From Progne subis subis (Eukaryota; Chordata; Aves; Passeriformes; Hirundinidae): 64,000 nt of DNA. Each line of letters opens with the position of its first letter. Within the stretch, counting starts at the first letter, position 1. The position numbers and the translations under genes are program-made. Where the stretch lies: the NCBI GenBank assembly GCA_022316685.1, contig JAKJHU010000057.1, forward strand, positions 930,001 through 994,000, in the 5' to 3' direction. Under the pieces are notes generated by a model. That model did no database searches and was not told the DNA's origin. It was given only the letters and a program-made list of their open reading frames with translations. Shown here in pieces: positions 55,801 through 61,800 of this stretch.

Positions 55801-58800
55801 TAGTGATAGTTCCTCCTTCGTGTAAGTAATGTGATCCATTTCAGCTTCTAATTTCTCACCTGTAAGGGTAGTCTTTCCTGAAACTACAGATGTCATTTCT
55901 TGTTCCTGTTCATCAGAAGCCAGGATGAAATATTTAAGAAATACCTTCTCCTGTTCATCTGTCTCTGAATTCAGTATTTCACCAGCTGTTTCCAGTGAGA
56001 TTTTATACTCAACTGGCTCTATGGCTGGAATTGTCTCCTTAGGACTTACTTTCTCTTTTACATGCAAGCTTTTTTCAACCAAAATCTTCTTTAACACAAT
56101 TGACTCAGGCTTTTCTTCTTCCACTGAGGGCATTTTATCTCTAGGCTTTAGTACAGATGATGCACCAGGCTTTTCTGCAGCTACAAAGGTTTCATAGGTA
56201 ATGGTAATTTAGAGAGTTAAAATCCATAAGAATAAGAATCAGGAACAACATATTTTAAGACAAGTTTTACAGCTATACCTGAAATAAAATGAACATAGAA
56301 CACTTTTTCTATACACAACAGAAATTTACAACATAACCACAAAAGAAAGGTAAGAACAGCACACATGAACAGAAAACCTAAGTAAACCACTGTTAGTAGC
56401 ATCTCGTTAGACCACCAATTTAAATCCAGTGTAGGTTAAAAGTAGAAGAATATGACAGCTATCTGGTCACTAACATAAAAAAGGTTAATTGTGCCACTGC
56501 AGGTTACATGACCAGATCAATGGCCAAGAGATACTAATGATTTGGTTTCTCAAATGCCCAAGATCTGAGATCTACTGCAACATGAGGCCCTTTGAATGGT
56601 GGCCGAGCAGAATGGACATCAGCTCTGCTGGTGGAGCACAGGCTCAGAGTGTTTCAGAGGAAATGGAACCATCACAGCTTTTTTTTTTTTTTTTTTTTTT
56701 TTAAATACAGCAGGCTTTGTTCCAGGGTCCTAAGCACAGCAGATGGAAGTAGCAATACTCTAGTCCTTCAACATCACTGTCAGTTTCCCTCAGGGCTTCA
56801 ATGAAAAATCAAAAGCAGGAAATCAAACAACACAACAATTGTTTAGAAACACGTGTAACTTCTCTTTGTCTACACAGAAATTACAAGATGCAATTCACAA
56901 AACACCTATCAGGACATGAGGAACATCAAGAATACAACAGAATATGCAAATTTCATAGTAGGACAACAAATAAAGACACACATATTACCATCCAGACAAA
57001 AGAGCACAGATTGGTTTCCATAGTATATCAGAGATGTTTTTGTTTTACATTAGGTGATAGTACCTATAATAACAAGATCCTTGAATAGTACCTCAAACCT
57101 TCCTGTAATGAATGAGTTATTGTACAACTCTTCCCTCTTTTTATACTGAAGGTATTTAGGTATGTCCGAGAAAAACCTTCTAAATAGCATAAAATACATA
57201 TAAATACCTGCTTTCTTTCCAACAACTGGAGCTGTCACTGGAGCAGTAACAGTGGGCGCTGGTTCTTCAGCTGGTTTTGGAGATTTTAGAGCTGTATGAG
57301 GTAAAAAAAGTTTTAATACATTACTTTGAGTATGATGTTCCTTAAAATGTTTTGTAGTTGGTAGGAAAGTTCTAGTCTTATTAATTCTAAAGGCCTTTGT
57401 GTGAACGCTTTTAATATTCAGCTGCACAAGGTGCTGAGTCATCTTGTCTAGACTGTGCTTTTGCCAAGAAAGGTTGGACCGAGATTACCCTTGAGGTTAC
57501 CTTCCAGCCTGGTAGTTTATGATTGTATGAACATCCTTTTAGTGAGAAATCCCTGGACGGAAAATATTAGACACAGAAGAAGGGCTTCACCAGTATTAAT
57601 GACTAAAGAGTTCTTACCTACTACAGGTTTAGGTTCAGACCCAGGAACTGGGATAGATGCTTGCTTAGTTTCTGCCATTTCAAACACAGAAATTACAAGT
57701 AGGTTAGTTTACATTTTTTGCAATCACATTGAGCATTAGAAGTTAGGAGCAACAACACAGAGAGAGCAAAATGGAGTCAGAATTTATTGGTTTCTATTCT
57801 ATTTGGCCAAAAAGCAAGAAATTACCTTGAGATTAACTCTTGTAAAGCAAGATTGCAAACAATGGAAAAAAGATGAATTTTTTAAGCAATGAAGAATAAA
57901 GACAACAAGAAATGCAGAAGATTGCACAATGGTTAATGAGGACACAGTAGTCACGACAGACTGGAGGACAACAATGCATTACGTTAATATAGCATGATAT
58001 TCAGCACTGAATATCATTTAGTTGCTGCAAAAAAGAAAAAGAGCACCACACATCTGTACCTTTTGGTGGTTCAGGTTTCTCCTCTTTTTTAATGGCTGGT
58101 ATCTCAGTTTTCTTCGTAGGAACTTCTGGGACTTTAAAATAATTTTTTTTTTGTAAGATATATTAAAACACCTTAAACCCCTAAATAGAATACCCTCAAG
58201 TGTATTTAAAAGCTTTCATTGTTTTTACATGCAAACAGTTTCAGAGGTTCATAAGATTTACAAATATTTCTTAGAGTAAGATTTGAATAAATTAGAAACT
58301 ATAAAGGACACATATTTATAAAATGTTACCTAAAAGAATGCTTGGAATAACTGTTTTGCTGTAGTTATATTTTTATCAGTATTACATAAAATATTTGTAA
58401 AGCTCTTTTCTATACACAAGGAAGATTGAGAAACTATCACAAAATGCAGAATACAGACCCAAATGTGAATGTCAAATTTGGCTGTGCTTCCAGCTAAGAT
58501 TTAAATTGCACAATTAGGCCAATGCAAGATATCTTTTAAGATATTAGTTTAATTCCTGAACTTAATAAAATACTACTTAATGGTGGAATTAACAAAAAAA
58601 TAGATTTGATAGTAATCTAGTACCTTCAGGTTTCCTAATTTTTTCTAGTGGTGTAGGTACTGGTTTAACTTCTGGTTTAGGCTCTTTTTCTGGTTTAGGC
58701 TCTTCCTCTTCAGGTTTCTTTTTAGGAACTTCAAAAGAAAAGAAATCTCAGTTTTTTAAAGCACAGGCAAACAAAAGAATAAGACAGTGAACAAGACAAA

Positions 58801-61800
58801 GATTAAAAACTTCAGTCATAAAGAAACAGGAAAATAAAATACATCCCTCAATAGAAATAGAAGATTTGTGTAACTATTCAAGATACTATTCTGAAAGTCA
58901 TTTAAAATTCAAGTCATCTAAGGAAAAAAATACATTTTTATTAAGAGCAGTCCATCTGAGGGAAAAGATTTTAATATTAACTGACTATGATAGATTAAAA
59001 TTTCTTGTAATGTCTTATATATTTTTTCTCTTATTTAAATGACTTGCTATATGTAATTATTAATATTAACTGTAGTTAAAGATTATTTTTAGGGACACAA
59101 TGCAGGATTATAGATTAAACTCCCATTGACATCAGTGAGAGGACAATACTAAATCCCCAAGTATTGTATTTGAAGTGCTCAAATTTACACAATGTCTGTT
59201 TTTCATTTTATTGCTTTTACATGGTTTTGTCCTCTCAGTTCTCCATCTTGGGTATGTAATGACACTATCATCTGCAAAGTGGTATATACTATGTTGGTAA
59301 AATGGAATAATGGAAAAATGGTATTATATTTTATTATGTTGTCTGAAATTTTAAGGTACAAGGTACACAGGCATGAATCATCCCTCTGTGATATTTCAAA
59401 GAGAATTGGAATTAGTGTTTCATTTTTCTAAGCAGTAGAAGTACCGCAGGGTCCTGTGATCTGTGCGGTACTTCGAAGAAAACCATAAAAGAGAATACAC
59501 AGACTACACATATAACTTAATTAACATTTACACTGTGGGCAGTGGAAGACTCTCAGCTCTAGCATAAAGAGATAAGGAAAATGCAACAGAGAGACATAGG
59601 GAACTAGATTTTCATTTTTCTGCTCTGTTTTCATTATAGATCCTTTGCATCTGAGAGACTTTCAGGCTACACCCCTTTCCTCCCTGCAACAACTCCTTTT
59701 GCCAAGAAACAGACATCAGAAACTATTCGATCATGTAAAGTTCTCTACCACATATGTGAAACAACTTTACTTAGGGAAATGTGCTGATCAGTGTTAAAAT
59801 GCTGGGTTTTTGAAAACAGAGCCAAGTTACTATACCTCTTTTCAAAACAACTTCTTCTTTTGGTGGGGGAGTAGCCTCAGGAATTACTTTGCGAGGTTTC
59901 TTTACAAGTCCAGGCACTTAAAAGAACATTATTCAAGATTTTATTATAGGTTCATAACAGCAGTAAGAGTTAACCAACAACTAGCATGTCGAAACACACA
60001 AATCAAATGCTAGTCCACTACTGAACATTAATATCAAAGATAAAACTGTTGCTATTGAAGGCAATAGTTTTAATATATTTTCTATATAATTTGCATACAG
60101 CTGTCATCTAAGCTTATGTATAAAGAGAAAGTTTTCACACAATTCAACAGAAGAGAAGTATGGTTTGAGAAAACCATAAAGGTTATGTATTCAAGAAGAA
60201 TCATCATCATAACCTTTTTACTTCCTTTGTCCTCCTTCACTACAGGGTTATGTTAGATATCCATTCATATGAGCTGTCTGTGATATTCATAAGGATCCAC
60301 TTTAATCTCAAAACTTGGAACAACATTAAGAAGGAATGTCCACTGCTTAGCTGCTTAGTTTATCTTAAACTCCAGTACATATGAATAATATAAAGGCATA
60401 CCTGTGAAGTGGCTTGCTCAATACATTATTCATTCCCGTCTCTAGAAAGTGTCCACTCACAAAAATACGTTACATTTCAGAAAAATAATAAACTAGGTAT
60501 GTTGGAACAATAGTGTATTCATTTAAAGAGTATTTTATTTTTTTATTTCTAGCTAAGTAGGAAACCAAAGCGAGCACCAACACAAGTGAAAAAACTCATA
60601 AAAATTCTCTCACTCTTCTATGTTTCTGTCTCTTACATCTCATGGATTGCATGATGGGAGATTAAAGTGGACATAAATATAACACACACATGTATGCTCA
60701 AAATAGGGGTGCATGTTGAGCATAATCTAACGTAGACAGTGTTTGATATATTTGAACAAATTAAACAAGAAGATACTGAGAACTACGACTTTGAGGTTTA
60801 TTTTAAGCTAGATTCTTATATTAGCTAGGTACCTTTAGCAGGTGGGGGTTCCAATTTTGGAGGCTCACCAGGTTTTGCAGCCACAGCTTTCTTCCTTGCC
60901 TCAGGAGCTTTAAAGAAAATTATTTGAATTTTACAACATGCATAGACTTCAAAAAGAAAGGAATTTTCTAAAAAATCCACACACCTCATTAATAGTATTG
61001 ATGGAAAAGAAGGACAAAAGCTGCAAAGCTAAGATCCCTGCTGATTAACTGTTTAGAAAAAGTCAGATGGTCTGTAGGAAGCACAATTTATCTGAAACCC
61101 GTGTTCATGTAACACCAGCAAATTATTGCTGGGGATTCTTTTCATTTATAAGAATATGTTAAAGAGAGAAGAATTATGTTAAGGGTAGAAGAATGTGTTA
61201 ACTTGATTAAAATTGTCTTAATATTTTTTTCCTGTAACTATTGAAAAGAACCCATGTAAACGCTGATAAAAAACTGTGATGGACTGAGCATTAGTGAGGC
61301 GCACCATTAAAGTATAATATATTAGAAAATAAATAAAAAAGACACACAAATATAGTGTAAAAGCATGCTTGTCAAGGCTCATCAGTATAATTTTAAAAGA
61401 CTGAGCTTCCACCATTACTTATGGCTTTAGATGATTATACCTTTAAGTAGATCTTTTGCCAGTTTAATATCTTCTGTTGGAGCAGGTGGTGGTGGTGGTT
61501 GTGGTTTTCGCTTTTCAGGGATCTTCTTTTCAGGTTGCGGCACTTTAAATAACATTAGGTAGATTTAGAATAAATTTCCTATGATGGTAGGAGTTAGTGA
61601 AGAGTAATGTACAAACCTAAAGACCACAAGTTTCCATTTCCAGTGAAGCCAGTGAAAAAATGTCATTGAATTAAATGGGAGCATGAAAGAGCCTTAGGTT
61701 ACTGCTTCATAGCATGCACACAAAACAAATATCCAAGATGACTTAAAAAAACATGTTAATAACATGAGAACAAAAGTAGAAAAACAAATGATGGGAAGAG

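Noticed and set aside
56679..56702. Poly-A tail of a processed retrogene
   Set aside because: No open frame or recognisable gene body adjoins the A-run on the sense strand; kept only as a homopolymer.
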